Shown: positions 1 through 10,760 of the stretch, piece after piece
How the letters are laid out: the number at the start of each line of letters is the position of its first letter
How positions within the stretch are numbered: position 1 is the first letter of the stretch
Assembly (NCBI GenBank): GCA_015680685.1
Contig: MNCI01015499.1
Span: 1,614,028-1,678,027, forward strand
Direction of reading: 5' to 3'
DNA from: Gnetum montanum
Taxonomy: Eukaryota; Streptophyta; Gnetopsida; Gnetales; Gnetaceae
Length of the DNA: 64,000 nt
Notes under the pieces: model-generated
What the model was told of the DNA's origin: nothing
Seen by the model: only the letters and a program-made list of their open reading frames with translations
Database searches by the model: none
Program-made: the position numbers and the translations under genes

Positions 1-1430
1 CACCTTTGGATAAATTTCTGTGTTGGCTCTAAAGGCACTTGTTTAATTTGAATCAAGCTATCTAATGTGGCTTCAAGTTTCAAATTGTACTTGAAATGGG
101 TGATAAACTGATGCAGCAAATTCTCTAAAGAAGATATGGAGCTACAGGGTAAAGATCAGTACCAGTCTAAGGCTTTTCTAATTAAGGACATTCCAAACAC
201 TCGCAAGATTACATGGGGCCATGCTTAAAGTAAAAGGCTTTCGGTTCTAAATGTCACTAGGTGGGAATTTGGGTCCCCTTCTCCATTGTATTTGGTCAGT
301 TGAGGTAATGAGACTCCTTTTGGCAAGGTCAAGGGTGGAACTGAGGGGTCAATTGGGTCATCTTGATAGAAATCTAGTACCTTGACTTCCTCATTGTTGA
401 AAGTTTTAAGGCCTTTTAATTCTTCTGCCAACGAGTGCATCATTTTTTATGTGTTTGCCCATTCTTGGGCGGTAGGAAAACCAATGGATTGAGTTGATTG
501 TGGATGATAATGGTTTAATTTTTGCATTGTTTATGGAAAAGTAGGTTGTTGGGCTAACATTTGTTGTGGTGGAATGGTATTTGGGACTAAGACTACCGGT
601 GGGACCCACTTCCCAGCCACAAGTTGTGAGGTAACACCTTGAACATGTTGGGTTGGAGTAATCAATGGTGCCCCATGAATCTGCATCTGTGGTATGTAAT
701 GGGTGGATGTGGAAGCTGGTATGAATGATGGAAGTGGATGCATTAGAGTGAATGTTATTGAGCATGGAGAAGATAGAAATGGAATGGGGAACAGGTCCTT
801 GAGTGTTTGTGGATGAATAAGGAAATAAAGTTTCTTCCAGGAAAGGATGGAATAATGGGTTTGTGTGGGCATGGGGGCTAATAGTATGGTATGATTCTCC
901 ATGTTCAGATTGGGCTGCAAAGTCATCTTTTTCGTCTTGAGGCTCTATGGGAGGTAGTTGTAAGGCTTGACTTTTAGCCATAAGAAGTTGGGATATGAGT
1001 TTATGATGGTTTTCAGACAGTGGGATTATGTCAAAAGCTGAAGGGATAAACTCACGTCCTCCTTTATGGATGAATTCATATTCTTGCTTAACTTCCCTCT
1101 CTATATGATCAATGGGTAGGTTGGCTTTGATTTTGACACAGATAAAATTATACTGTTCAGGTGTAAGAGTTGCGTGAATGGGGCCTTTGCCTTGTAGCTT
1201 GAGGGATTGGCGTTTAGGACCTTGAGGATTTATGCATTCAATAAGTCATAGGGTTTGAAGCTTCGGCCCCAAAGTCCACAATTGGTAGTGTTACTGGGTT
1301 GATTTGGGAGGATTCCATGATAAACGTGAATGGACTGGGGTAGATGAATGGAGTTGGATCGTAAGCAATTGTAGCGTGGGGTGACACAAGCTTAGTGTGA
1401 TCAACAGGGATGAAGAGACTCAAATGGGCA
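1..1430 (-). pseudogene. gag: gag fragment of C1
   Basis: Degenerate Gag (capsid) coding sequence on the minus strand, broken by frameshifts and C-to-T stops. At about 1090-1180 is the N-terminal block with HATLTPEQYNFICVKI. A Pro/His/Ser/Thr-rich linker follows (about 450-1000). The capsid core at 1-440 includes VLDFYQDDPIDPSVPPLTLP, the TKYNGEGDPNSHL block, KALDWY and the start of the FIQRW block. C-terminal parts, including the zinc knuckle, lie beyond the window. The N-terminal block matches B1 and B2 Gag rather than C2 Gag, although the C1 and C2 LTRs are the same family. Role: assembly of the retrotransposon particle. Not functional. Confidence 0.82.
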
Positions 1431-1480
1431 AGATGGATGAGTTTTGATAGGTAGTGAGGTTTTAGTCAATAACAAGAAAG

Positions 1481-1500
1481 TGGCCCTCCTTCTAGCGCCA
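1481..1500 (-). other. primer binding site of C1
   Basis: Reads TGGCGCTAGAAGGAGGG on the minus strand, five bases from the LTR edge. The same sequence, with transitions, follows the 5' LTRs of B1, B2, C2 and D. It starts with TGG, as expected for pairing with a tRNA 3' CCA end. I could not identify the primer tRNA by eye. Confidence 0.8.
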
Positions 1501-1505
1501 AAAAC

Positions 1506-3089
1506 TGTACTGACCTAAATCGTTGGTGTAAGGCTGGAATGGAAACAGACACCGAGAGATCGTTGCACAGCCACAGTTGACCCTACCTTCGCTTGAGGGC
1601 AAGATGGAAAGGGGAACAAAGGCAGAGTGCCTTGGATGGTTTGCATGCAAATCAACTAAGGAATTCCCTGAGCGTAAGCTACGGCTAGCGTTGGGGTTAT
1701 TGTAAATGGGATATAAACAGAATGTAAACAACGATACGAAATGTAAATAAAGCGTACTAAGTTATGAATAAAGCATAAACAAAGTTATATTTGTAAAGTA
1801 TAAACAGAACTAAACAATGTAAATGGGAAGCAATAATGAAACTATATTGTATTGTTTCAAACAGGAATATGCACCAGTCAAAGCGTAGTTGCACAAGTGT
1901 GGATGGCAAGTCAAACGCCTAGCCCCGGAATGGTATGACACGATGATGTGACGATGAAATGGGATGAACGTGAGAAAAACTTGGAAGCCAAAAATAAGAT
2001 GTGTTGAGTGCCCAAGGATTGCAAGTTCTGTCCTCCTTTAGAATTGTTAATCTCTCCAATCTTTTCCTCTTTCCATCTTCTTCTTCTCTTTCTTGCCTCT
2101 TTGCCTCCCTTCCCTAGTTTTTGTGAATTGATAGGGTATTTATAGGGTTGGGCTAGGGTTTGGCTAGGGTATTCTTTAACTAGGTTCAATGTATTTTACA
2201 ATTTTTGGGTTATTCAAGCCCATAAAAAAAAATACAAATTAGAAAAACATGCCCTCAAGCCATAAAAATTTAAAGAAAATTTAGAAAGATTAGCTCAGGC
2301 TCTGGCCTGCTTGAAAAGTTATATATATATATTTTTTGCTGAATATTTGGCCTGATTTTGCATGGGCTTTCATATCGCTTTGCTGTTTTATAGATTTTCT
2401 TGAAAAAAAAAATCAAGAAGGATTAACACCACCTCACTTGTTTAGCATCCAATGTGACTTGCAGTGTGACCTGCAATGTAACCTTCAAAACTTGCAATTT
2501 TGGGCTAAAATCTGGTATTTCTGAAGGCTGGGATCCATAGTTATCAATAGTGGACCTTGAGGACGACTTACACCCTTAAAATCAAGTCGTTTTGGCTCAG
2601 TTTTGGGGCTCTAAAAATTGGTGACGCTGATCCTTACGATGTGCAGCGTCTAAAAAAGCAACCCCAGCGTCACCAAGTCAAAATGGCATATTTGAGGCCC
2701 TAATCTTGATTTTCTGGAGGCTGGGAGCTGCTAGGAATCTTGGTGAAGGTCATGGGGGGTCCTTGTGCTCGATTTCGGCCTATTTGAACTCAATTTCAGG
2801 GCTCCAAAAGTTGGTGACGCTGATCCTTACGCTGTGCAGCGTCTGAAAAAGTAACCAAAGTGTACTTAGCCAAAACCAAACATTTTGAACCTAAAACTTT
2901 TGATTCTGGATGCTGGAAGTTGGTGCATTCACCTGTGGGCCCCAGGGGGACCTTGCCTATTGAATCATGGACCATCATGGGCATTTTTGGAGGCCTCCAA
3001 GTTTGGTCACGCTGTACTCATGTTGGGCAGCAGCATGACTTAGCTTGATTCTTGTCTAAAAGTGCTAGGCCAAAATTAGTGGTGTTTTA
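1506..3089 (-). repeat. 5' LTR of C1
   Basis: Plus-strand text runs from TGTACTGACC to GGTGTTTTA, so the element-sense LTR starts TAAAACACC (originally TGAAACACC) and ends GGTCAGTACA. It aligns along its length with the C2 LTRs at 52535 and 60004. Open reading frames inside it are shadows. Confidence 0.85.
2137..2145 (-). promoter_or_regulatory. TATA box in C1 LTR
   Basis: CTATAAATA on the minus strand within the LTR, conserved at the same place in the C2 LTRs (53140-53148, and 60609-60617 with one change). Probable U3 promoter. Confidence 0.55.
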
Positions 3090-3600
3090 CCTATCATGTG
3101 GTCTCTGATAATGTTCTCGATCCATTGCAGCATTTGGCTGTACGATTGCAAGGGAAAGGTCGGTGTCTCAGAGAGCGTTCCCTCAATAGCCTGCGGCCCC
3201 CTGGCACCAAATGGCTACCCCGCCGTCTGTTCTGTGGGGCCGATGTCTTTAGTCGGTGGATCCCTCTGCGGGCCTGGGCCAACCCGCTCCGCGTGCAACT
3301 TTCAGCTGTCCCCCAGATGTGGCCGCTGGCCATCCAGTGGATGGAGCCCTAGAAGAACTTGGCAGCATCAACTTGGGACCACGCCACCAGTGGAATCATT
3401 CTTTTTTGTCAACTAATTTTTACCAATTTGAATGTCAAAACATTTGTAAGTATACATTTTCAATTATGCAAGTTTGTACATTGATCATTTCTGTTGTATG
3501 ACAACATATTTATGATCATTCAATAAAGCATTCCATGGTCTTATAATATTTCTATATGTTATGTTTAAATCATCGTTGCAGCAGAAGACGACTGGCGATC
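3090..3600. other. flanking DNA with GC-rich island
   Basis: The DNA outside the C1 LTR. From about 3125 to 3395 it becomes GC-rich with many intact CpG sites, in sharp contrast to the TpG/CpA-rich surroundings. Short frames are open on both strands but none matches a protein I recognise. Segments such as GAAAGTTGCACG on the minus strand faintly recall organellar group II intron text, so a mitochondrial insertion is one possibility. A low-methylation gene fragment is another. After 3400 the DNA is AT-rich and featureless. Confidence 0.4.
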
Positions 3601-4113
3601 ACTAGCTTAGTTATATATTTATAATATATATCTATAAATTGGCCGATAGAATCTTATTAGTTTACAAGTAAAAAGTTCTTTGAGTAGAAAATTTCACTAC
3701 TTCTGGACGAAGAACAAGATTTTAAGACCCAAATTTTTATGCCTTCTAGATGAAGAACAAGAGTTCTGTACCTTATTTTTCCTTAGGATGGGTTTTCTGA
3801 AAAAAAAAATTCCATGAATTAATGTATGCTCTCGCTCTCGGCCGAATTTATGCTCTCGCTCTCAACAAATTCGGCCGAGGGTGAGAGCATACACTAATTC
3901 ATGGATTTTTTTTTCAGAAAACCCATCCTAAGGAAAAATAAGATACATAATTCTTGTTCTTCGTCCAGAAGGCATAAAAATTTGGGTTTTTAAATCTTGT
4001 TCTTTGTCCAGAAGTAGTGAAATTTTCTACTCAAAGAACTTTTTACTTGTAAACTAATAAGATTCTATCGACCAATTTATAGATATATATTATAAATATA
4101 TAACTAAGCTAGT
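3601..4113. repeat. 513-bp foldback element (long inverted repeat)
   Basis: Left arm 3601-3849 and right arm 3867-4113 are reverse complements over almost 250 bp, with only scattered mismatches, and leave a 17-nt centre. The outer ends are ACTAGCTTAGTTATATATTT and its complement. TATGCTCTCGCTCTC occurs in the left arm and again, as a direct copy, in the loop. No open frame or transposase is seen, and no convincing target duplication. It could be a foldback or MITE-type element, or an inverted duplication able to give long hairpin RNA. Confidence 0.85.
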
Positions 4114-4119
4114 TCATAC

Positions 4120-5030
4120 CATGAACATTATAGTTGCAAAGCAAGAGGCAATGTATTATCAACTAAAAGTTATGATGACATAACAACAAATGATAGTAGA
4201 ATGCATTATAGAGGAAAAAAATAAATCTTTGAACTTTGAATGTTATCAAGAAACTATATGTGATATGATTATAAGGCACGAAACAATTGTTAAAGTAATT
4301 TCTAAATATCTTGAAACTTTGTAAAATTTAGTAAATAAATAAGAAGAAAAGAGGGAAAGAGCTAAAAATCTTTAATTTGTTGGTGTTTCAAAAAGTCCAA
4401 ATAAAAAAGATAATCTAAAAAAACGTTATTCAAGATATCATAACAAAAATAATTCAATTCAACATCTTACCTGATTTGATCTTGGATCCTTATTGCACAT
4501 GATTCAAAGGTGATAAGTCATTGCATATTATTATGAAATTTAGTGATTAAACTACTCAAAGAAAAGTTTAGTACAATCATAGCAACTTAAAAGGAGATAA
4601 AAATTAGATAACTAAAGATCTCATGAAAGAAGAGATTGCAAATCAAATATTAATGGAAAAAAGTAAAAGCAGTATAATCAAAGGGTAAGGTAGCTTTTCT
4701 AAATGTAGAGTATATTGTAGTCATCATAGATAGGACATTTTCAAAAAATTATTGAGCACTTTGGATTGTGGATTTTTGAATATAGATGGTAGCATTACCA
4801 CCAAAATGACTGCCTTGTATAATATTATATTTTTAAAGAAGTTTGATATTTTTAGAGTAGTTAAAACCTAGAAAGAAGAAGATTCTAAAAATTTTGATTT
4901 TCCTTATTCTAATAAAATAAAGGTAGCAAGTGTTAAATCTCACAAATCGGAAAAACTATTAGGAGGATTATCTTTTATTTTCAAAAGAAAAAAAAACCCT
5001 TCAAAAGGTAATTAAGGTAGAAAAGATTGA
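4120..5030 (+). pseudogene. trace of an unknown coding sequence
   Basis: AT-rich stretch where plus-strand reading gives Lys/Glu-rich, coiled-coil-like text interrupted mostly by TAA and TAG, for example VECIIEEKNKSLNFECYQE and KIKVASVKSHKSEKLLGG. No reverse transcriptase, protease or zinc-finger motif was found. I do not recognise it. It could be an old retroelement, a pararetrovirus-like relic or chance. The rest of the gap, to 5797, shows nothing identifiable. Confidence 0.25.
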
Positions 5031-5797
5031 TGAGTATAAATAATATATTTGGTTAAAGATTATTTAGAGAAAATGCCCTATATTCTTTGATTTTTACTTC
5101 TTTTACCCATGGGATGTGACATATTATGCAAAGCCATAGTTATCAATAAAATACCTTATTCTGTATGTATAGTAAGATATAGCAGATTTTAAATTTAAAA
5201 AGTTTATATATGTGGTGGGTTTAATGCAAGTATTTGTTCTAAGAAAATTAATATTTAAGAGTGGCAAAATAATCAAGGATGGCTAGATATGCAAGATTAT
5301 GGTAAAATTAGAACTAAATGGAAAAGAACATTAGAAAATACTAAATCAAATTAACAAAGAAAGCACATGTTAGAATGCGGATAAGACCTTGATCTTATCA
5401 TTTTAAATGGAATTTAAAATTTCCATCAAGCTCAGGATTTACTTTGTAACAAAAAAAGGAAGATGTTCATGTGTCAATCTGCTACTAACCACCCCTCAAA
5501 ATGTACTAGGAATCATTGACTTTCAGGTTGTTGGTAAATTAATAGAGCCTCTATAGCATTTTCTATAGTTTTCCATTAAATGAATGCATTCCATCTATAA
5601 GTAATGCTAGAAAATAAGAGGACATATTACAATTATAGATATAAAATATTTCCAACAAGAAGTACAGAATGTATTAAAAATAAAAAAATTATGAAGATTG
5701 ATTAGAAGACATAGTACTAGAGGTTGCAAAAATATTACTATGCAAAATAAGTTCATGAGTAAAAAAGGTGGTTTAATAAAGAATGTTTGTAAACAAG

Positions 5798-6702
5798 TGG
5801 TGAGTGATGAGGTACCCCTACACCCAACCATATGAATCACAAGTGTTCATGTGTGATCTAGTCAAATTTCGCAAACTTTGTAGTTTCTGGTACACTAGTC
5901 TTCTAGGAATTGAATCTTTGCCTTAAGGTCAATCGTTGTCTTCCCCATTACACTTGTGACATACACTAGTATGGTTAAGTGTAATTGAGGCATTTTATTG
6001 TTATCATTTTATATTTTATGATTTGGTGTTCAAATGGAAATAAAAGTAATTGGATTAACTAATTTAAATTAACTAATTAACTATTGTCTAACTAGTCCTA
6101 ATATAAGCATCTGGTCCCACTTTCTGTACACGTCTTGAACCCATCTATCCACTACTAGGTTACCAAGTGCTACGCTACTAAGGGTACCAAGCAATAATGC
6201 TACTGGGATTGCCAATTCAATCCGTGTTATGCTCGAAGCATTCATACTTATGTGTTTAATCTATCTTGCTTAATTGATTCATTAACTTAATTATTAGAAA
6301 ATATTTAACAAATAATTAAAAACATTAAATGCATAAATAGAATATTTAATCTATGCAAAGTGCTTCAAGGTTTATGAGAAATATCTTTTTTATTACTGCA
6401 CACACTATTGTGCTTAGGTACAACAATGGTTGAATAAAGATCCATACACTCAGTGACTCCTGCTATGGGCACTTAGGAGAAAAATTCTAACTTTTAAATG
6501 AACAAACTACAAGAGCTTCATTGCTACTAAAATCTCAATTTCCATAAATGTGGCTAGTGGGCATGTATTTATAGCTGAATGCAAACACTATGTTAATGAG
6601 GCCTCATCAATGCATGATACAATGCATCAACAAGGCTTCATCGATGAGGCTATGTTGATGAGGAGGACTCATTGATGCAGCTAACAAAATTGTAACTCAT
6701 CC
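5798..6702 (-). repeat. 3' LTR of A1
   Basis: Pairs with 16805-17643. On the plus strand it starts TGGTGAGTGATGAGG and ends AACTCATCC. A TATA box (CTATAAATA, minus strand) lies at 6566-6574. Upstream of it on the minus strand (6580-6680) are imperfect copies of a palindromic unit close to GTTGACGAGGCCTCGTCAAC. Confidence 0.88.
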
Positions 6703-6716
6703 TACCCCCACGACTA
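6703..6716 (-). other. polypurine tract of A1
   Basis: Minus strand reads GTCGTGGGGGTA directly before the 3' LTR. The same tract precedes the A2 3' LTR at 38256-38268. Role: priming of plus-strand DNA synthesis. Confidence 0.75.
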
Positions 6717-6943
6717 AATGAAAACTTGTCCTCGAGTTCTTTACAAAATTGGAAAGGTATGGGATTATTGACTGACCTTTCACAAACAAAATAGACTAAC
6801 TTATCAAAAAATGGAGTGTTGGGGTGTATGCATCAACACATTACAAAAATGGCAGTGTTCAAGACCCAAAATTGAATAGCATGACATGACTCTTCAAAAT
6901 TGGACAACACATTGCTTGATGGCATGAATTTTATTGGAGAAGA

Positions 6944-8425
6944 TCAAATAGTCCCAGGTGATGGTGGCTCTTGAGGTTTTGAGGGACCTTCACTAACTTC
7001 ACACATGTGCGGTAGTTGAGGTGGCTACGGCTATCCTACTACTGCTGTAACTTCTAGTAGGAGGTGGAAAGCATCTAGTAGTGCTTTCATTTTCTCCTCC
7101 TTAGTTTTGGGATTTTGCATCGTCCACATAGCTTTGTTGATGTGGGTCAAAATCGACACATCCCAAGGACATGGAATTGCTGGAAATAACTCCTTTGCAT
7201 TGATGAACTAAGCAATGAATTTTTTGCATTCAATGTCAAATGATTTGACTGTATCCTTCAGCTCCTGGTAGTCATTCATCCTTTTGGCTAGGTTCTCAAC
7301 AGTTGATCATTGATCTATGAATTGTACTTTGAGAACTTTGATTTCAATGTTTGCAGTCTCAAGGTGCTTGAACTTTACCTCATATAGAAAATACAAGCTA
7401 GTTACTTATTTCTTTAACTTTGACCATGGCTATCTAGCAATTAGCATAGCTAGGTTCACGTAACAGAGATTGGCCAACTCCATGTACTCTGTCATTTCTT
7501 CAATTTACAACTCCTTTAAGTGGATCTCTGCTTTGTTGTAGGCGTTAATCCCAACAATAATGGGTTGCCAAACTTCTTTTCCTTGTTGGAGTTACTAGTA
7601 GGCTTCATTTATTTTTGCCTTCACCATCTGGATGTGCTTCTCGTTGAATTCCTTCTATAGGCCAACCTAGTCTTTGTAATGATCTTTAACTTTTTCAAAC
7701 TTTAAGGCTTCATTCTTCTAGGTAGAAATTTTGATAGCAGACTACTGGATTGAGGTGATAGGTCACAATTTTGAAATAGATATGCTCCTTCGATGTGAGT
7801 GTGACATACTCCTTATGGTCAACCTTGTAGCACCACTGAGCTCACTCCTTCTTGGCTTTAAGATCATCTTTTGTTGATAGCTCTATAATTGTATTCCAAT
7901 GTTAGGTAACCCTAGTGCCTGCATGATAGCTTTGATTGAGTAGAATACTTGAATATCCTTGATCTTAACTATGGACCTCGGCCTTTGATTGTTCTAGAAG
8001 AGATCTACCTCTCCCATGTACCATTCCCCACTAGATTTGATGATTGGTCACATGGGAGAGGTTTGCATTTGTGTTTTGACTTTTGCTAGAACTTTGTCTA
8101 GGAATGGCTCGAAGTTCATTTTTAGAAGAATTGATCATTGAATCTCTCAAGACATGATGATGTTAAGGCAAGCTTGAGTCAAAGTGACTTCAACCCTTGG
8201 CGTAGGTCTAGGCACTTCTCCTCACTATGATAGCTTAGTGGGCAGTTTTCCTTTTGGAATTTGTCAAATAGATTTCACTTTGGGTTTCTCATGAAGAGGT
8301 CCCATTACATGGATTTCCTCTGGTGGTTTTTGGGCTTGTTCTTGTTGGCCCATTCTAGCTTTGGGCTACTTCTTCCTTAGTTAAGAGGATTATCCTTCTT
8401 GCAGGTGTTTTAGTTTTGATGTTAT
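6944..8425 (-). pseudogene. extra ORF of A1 between integrase and 3' LTR (unknown, coiled-coil)
   Basis: About 490 codons on the element sense strand, starting just after a splice acceptor at 8426 and ending in a proline-rich tail (PSKPQEPPSPGTI) at a TGA. Stops inside are TAG, TAA or TGA at positions consistent with CAG, CAA or CGA, and there are about three frameshifts. Order: basic N-terminus (8425-8330), a Pro-rich linker, a globular-looking block with GEWYMGEVDLF and IKAIMQALGLPNIG (about 8020-7910), QWCYKVDHKEYVTL (about 7830-7790), then a long Glu/Lys/Gln-rich coiled coil with NEKHIQMVKAKINEAY and a C-terminal helix KALLDAFHLLLEVTAVV. I see no signal peptide or clear membrane segment, so it is not an obvious envelope. 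No sequence family recognised. Element A2 lacks it. Confidence 0.75.
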
Positions 8426-8735
8426 CTGTAATCACAATGATACCATGGGTTAGCAATCATTGTGTAACTTAAAGAAATTAGGATACCTTTATCTCTTAAG
8501 GATAGTTACACTTGGCTAAGTTGTGATTATGGTTGATTTAATTACTCTAATTATTATTTTATTTACATTTTATTGTTAATAATTCATCTCAGATATTGTT
8601 AAAAGGGTTAACTTTTGAAAAAATTAATGTTTGTATATTGCTAAGGTTATTAACCCTTTGGAGGAGTTAGAAAAATTTTCAAAAAATTTCATTAGAAACC
8701 TTAAGGTTTGCAATTGCCCACAATAAAGATCTTAC
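8426..8735 (-). other. leader intron of the A1 extra ORF
   Basis: Minus strand has donor AAAG|GTAAGAT at 8736/8735 and acceptor TTGTGATTACAG at 8426, 310 nt apart, with AT-rich text between. The extra ORF opens immediately after the acceptor. Inferred from splice consensus only. Confidence 0.5.
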
Positions 8736-8880
8736 CTTTAGTAAGTGAAGGATCAAAAGACAAAGTGATTAGGATAAATGGTTGGGAAGTTAAGGGCTCT
8801 AGAAGGTTTTAGGCTCTGAAAAATTGCAAAAACTCCCCATGTGTTATGAAATAAATGACAAAAATTTCTAAGTGCATAGT

Positions 8881-8965
8881 GGTATATATAGTACTTTTGT
8901 AATGTGTTGACGGGGCCTCGTCGATGTGGTCAACTATGTCAACAAGGCCTCATCAACGTAGTTGT
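8881..8965 (-). promoter_or_regulatory. internal U3-like promoter upstream of the A1 extra ORF
   Basis: CTATATATACC (minus strand, 8881-8891) is preceded at 8905-8960 by two copies of the palindromic unit found in the A1 LTR, one reading TTGACGGGGCCTCGTCGA on the plus strand. The TATA-plus-palindrome layout mirrors the LTR. It points toward the leader intron and extra ORF. Confidence 0.45.
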
Positions 8966-10700
8966 TGACCATCATAGATGATCGTTGACTTTGGTCAAAC
9001 TTGCAAAGTATAAAGAATTTTTTAATGAAATTGGGATCAAATGAAAGCTCAAAAGGCCAAGAATAGTATGAAAACATGAGAAGAGGGTGTTGAAGCTCAT
9101 AAATTTAAAAAAATGGAGAAAAATGATTTGGGGGATGAATGAAATAAAAGGTTAAGGAGCACTAAGTGGAATACTCAATGGAATATGCGAAAGATAGGAT
9201 TGTGGCAATGTCAAAGGTAAGGAACCTTAACTAATCAAGCTAAGAGCTATACAAGTGGGTCCTTCTTATAGTAGGCTCATTCCCTTGTTGCCCTTTCATA
9301 ACCTCAACTAAGGAGTTTGTAGGCCCCATATTTGGTTAATGATCATGAAAAGTTAAGGATCAATAAAAAAGAATCTATCCACGAATTCAAACACATCAAA
9401 CAAAGACATAGAGCATAACATATAATTCAATAAGAAGGTGGAATGGAATTTCAAATTAAGGTCATAAGAAGTCCCTTGTGGAATTTGTGTTTAAAATGAC
9501 CTAAGAAGATCCATCCTTAGTCCAGACCAAAACCATATGCTTTTAGTGACTTTGCATTGTCACTCTAAGATCAATCCACCCACACGAGACATAAGAGTGC
9601 TTCCAGAAGACAACTACCATTCCATAAGGAGAAGAAAAAAGAGAAGTAGGAAGTAAGAGATGGCCTTAGTTAGAGAGGACCTTCAAGTATAAGTGCATGT
9701 CTTTCTAGTCCCATAACCAGTGCTTGTAGCCCATTTATTTGTCCAGGGGATGTTCTTTGAATTCCCATCATTTTTTTTTGAAATGGGAACCACACCATGC
9801 AAGGAATTATTCATTTACTGTGTCTACGGAGTGTGCTTTGAATTCCCATTATTTTTTTTAAGAAATGGAAACCACACCATGCAAAGACTTTATTTGACTT
9901 CCGATTAGTGATTGAAATGGAATGGTAAGAAGTCCATGAAAAACACTCAAGCACTCAAGCAAGTAGAAAAGTACAAAGAATATTGAGTCCCCTTGAAGTC
10001 ACACCCTTTACAAACCTTTGAATCCTTCCTAATTTTGGAACTACCAAGGTCACTAATTCATTAAAAGTTCCTTTAATGGAAGGGATCTCAAATTCGTAGA
10101 ACAAGGAAAACCATAGAGTTTATCGGATAGGGCGGATGACATCGACTGACTACTTTTTCCATGAAAAATAAACCATGTCAAAGTCATCAAACATTAGAAT
10201 TCAAAAATAGAAACTAGACATTGACAATCACAACATTAAGCACAAACCATCATTAATAAACACTAACAGTGGCACTGTGTCCTATGGAAATAAAGTAATT
10301 TTATTAGCAAAAATAAGGAAATATCATACTTTGAATAAAAAAACAAAGTAAAATATAATAAAGTGTAAAATAATCAAGAAAGGCTCAAAGGTACTAACGA
10401 TGGTGTAAAATTAGAAAAATTTGAAAATCCAAAAATCAAAAATTTATAAAATAAATAACTTGCAAGATCAAAAAAATGGAAAAGAAAAAATAGAAAAACT
10501 CATATGGATTGTTAGCATAGATGGTCATCTCCCTTAGGACTAAGTTGAAAGGATAAGATCCAAAAAATGGAATGTGATTGTCCATTCATCGAGGTGGTAT
10601 TTGCACTAGCCTATCTTGGTTTGAGGAAAGGTTTTACTTGTTAGATGTTAATCAATTACTTTTTATTTGGGATCTCAGGCTTGTAGATCAACATGGCCAT
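8966..10700 (-). other. A1 region between integrase and extra ORF, with paired hairpins
   Basis: No coding sequence recognised. At about 9750-9800 and 9838-9888 is a duplicated block. Each copy has a stem (TTCCCAT with ATGGGAA) around a T-rich loop, followed by CCACACCATGCAA. The same two blocks occur in A2 at about 39460-39610. The remainder is AT-rich. Confidence 0.55.
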
Positions 10701-10760
10701 AAAGGGAAAGGTTTGATCAATTAGATAAGGTCCCTGCCACAATGTTTGAAATTTTTCCTT

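Larger units (their letters stand above)
1..3089 (-). mobile_element. Tat/Ogre-like LTR retrotransposon C1 (5' part only)
   Basis: Minus-strand element running off the left edge of the window. Reading from high to low coordinates it shows a 5' LTR, a primer binding site and part of gag. The LTR is closely similar to those of C2, so C1 and C2 belong to one family. Protease, RT and the 3' LTR lie outside the window. Family assignment rests on the Gag core and on the shared LTR and PBS. I infer a Tat/Ogre-like lineage because related element B1 carries a second RNase H domain. Confidence 0.88.

Noticed and set aside
3096-3416. Open frames on both strands of the GC-rich island as a gene
   Set aside because: GC-rich DNA lacks stops by chance; no domain recognised and frames overlap on both strands.
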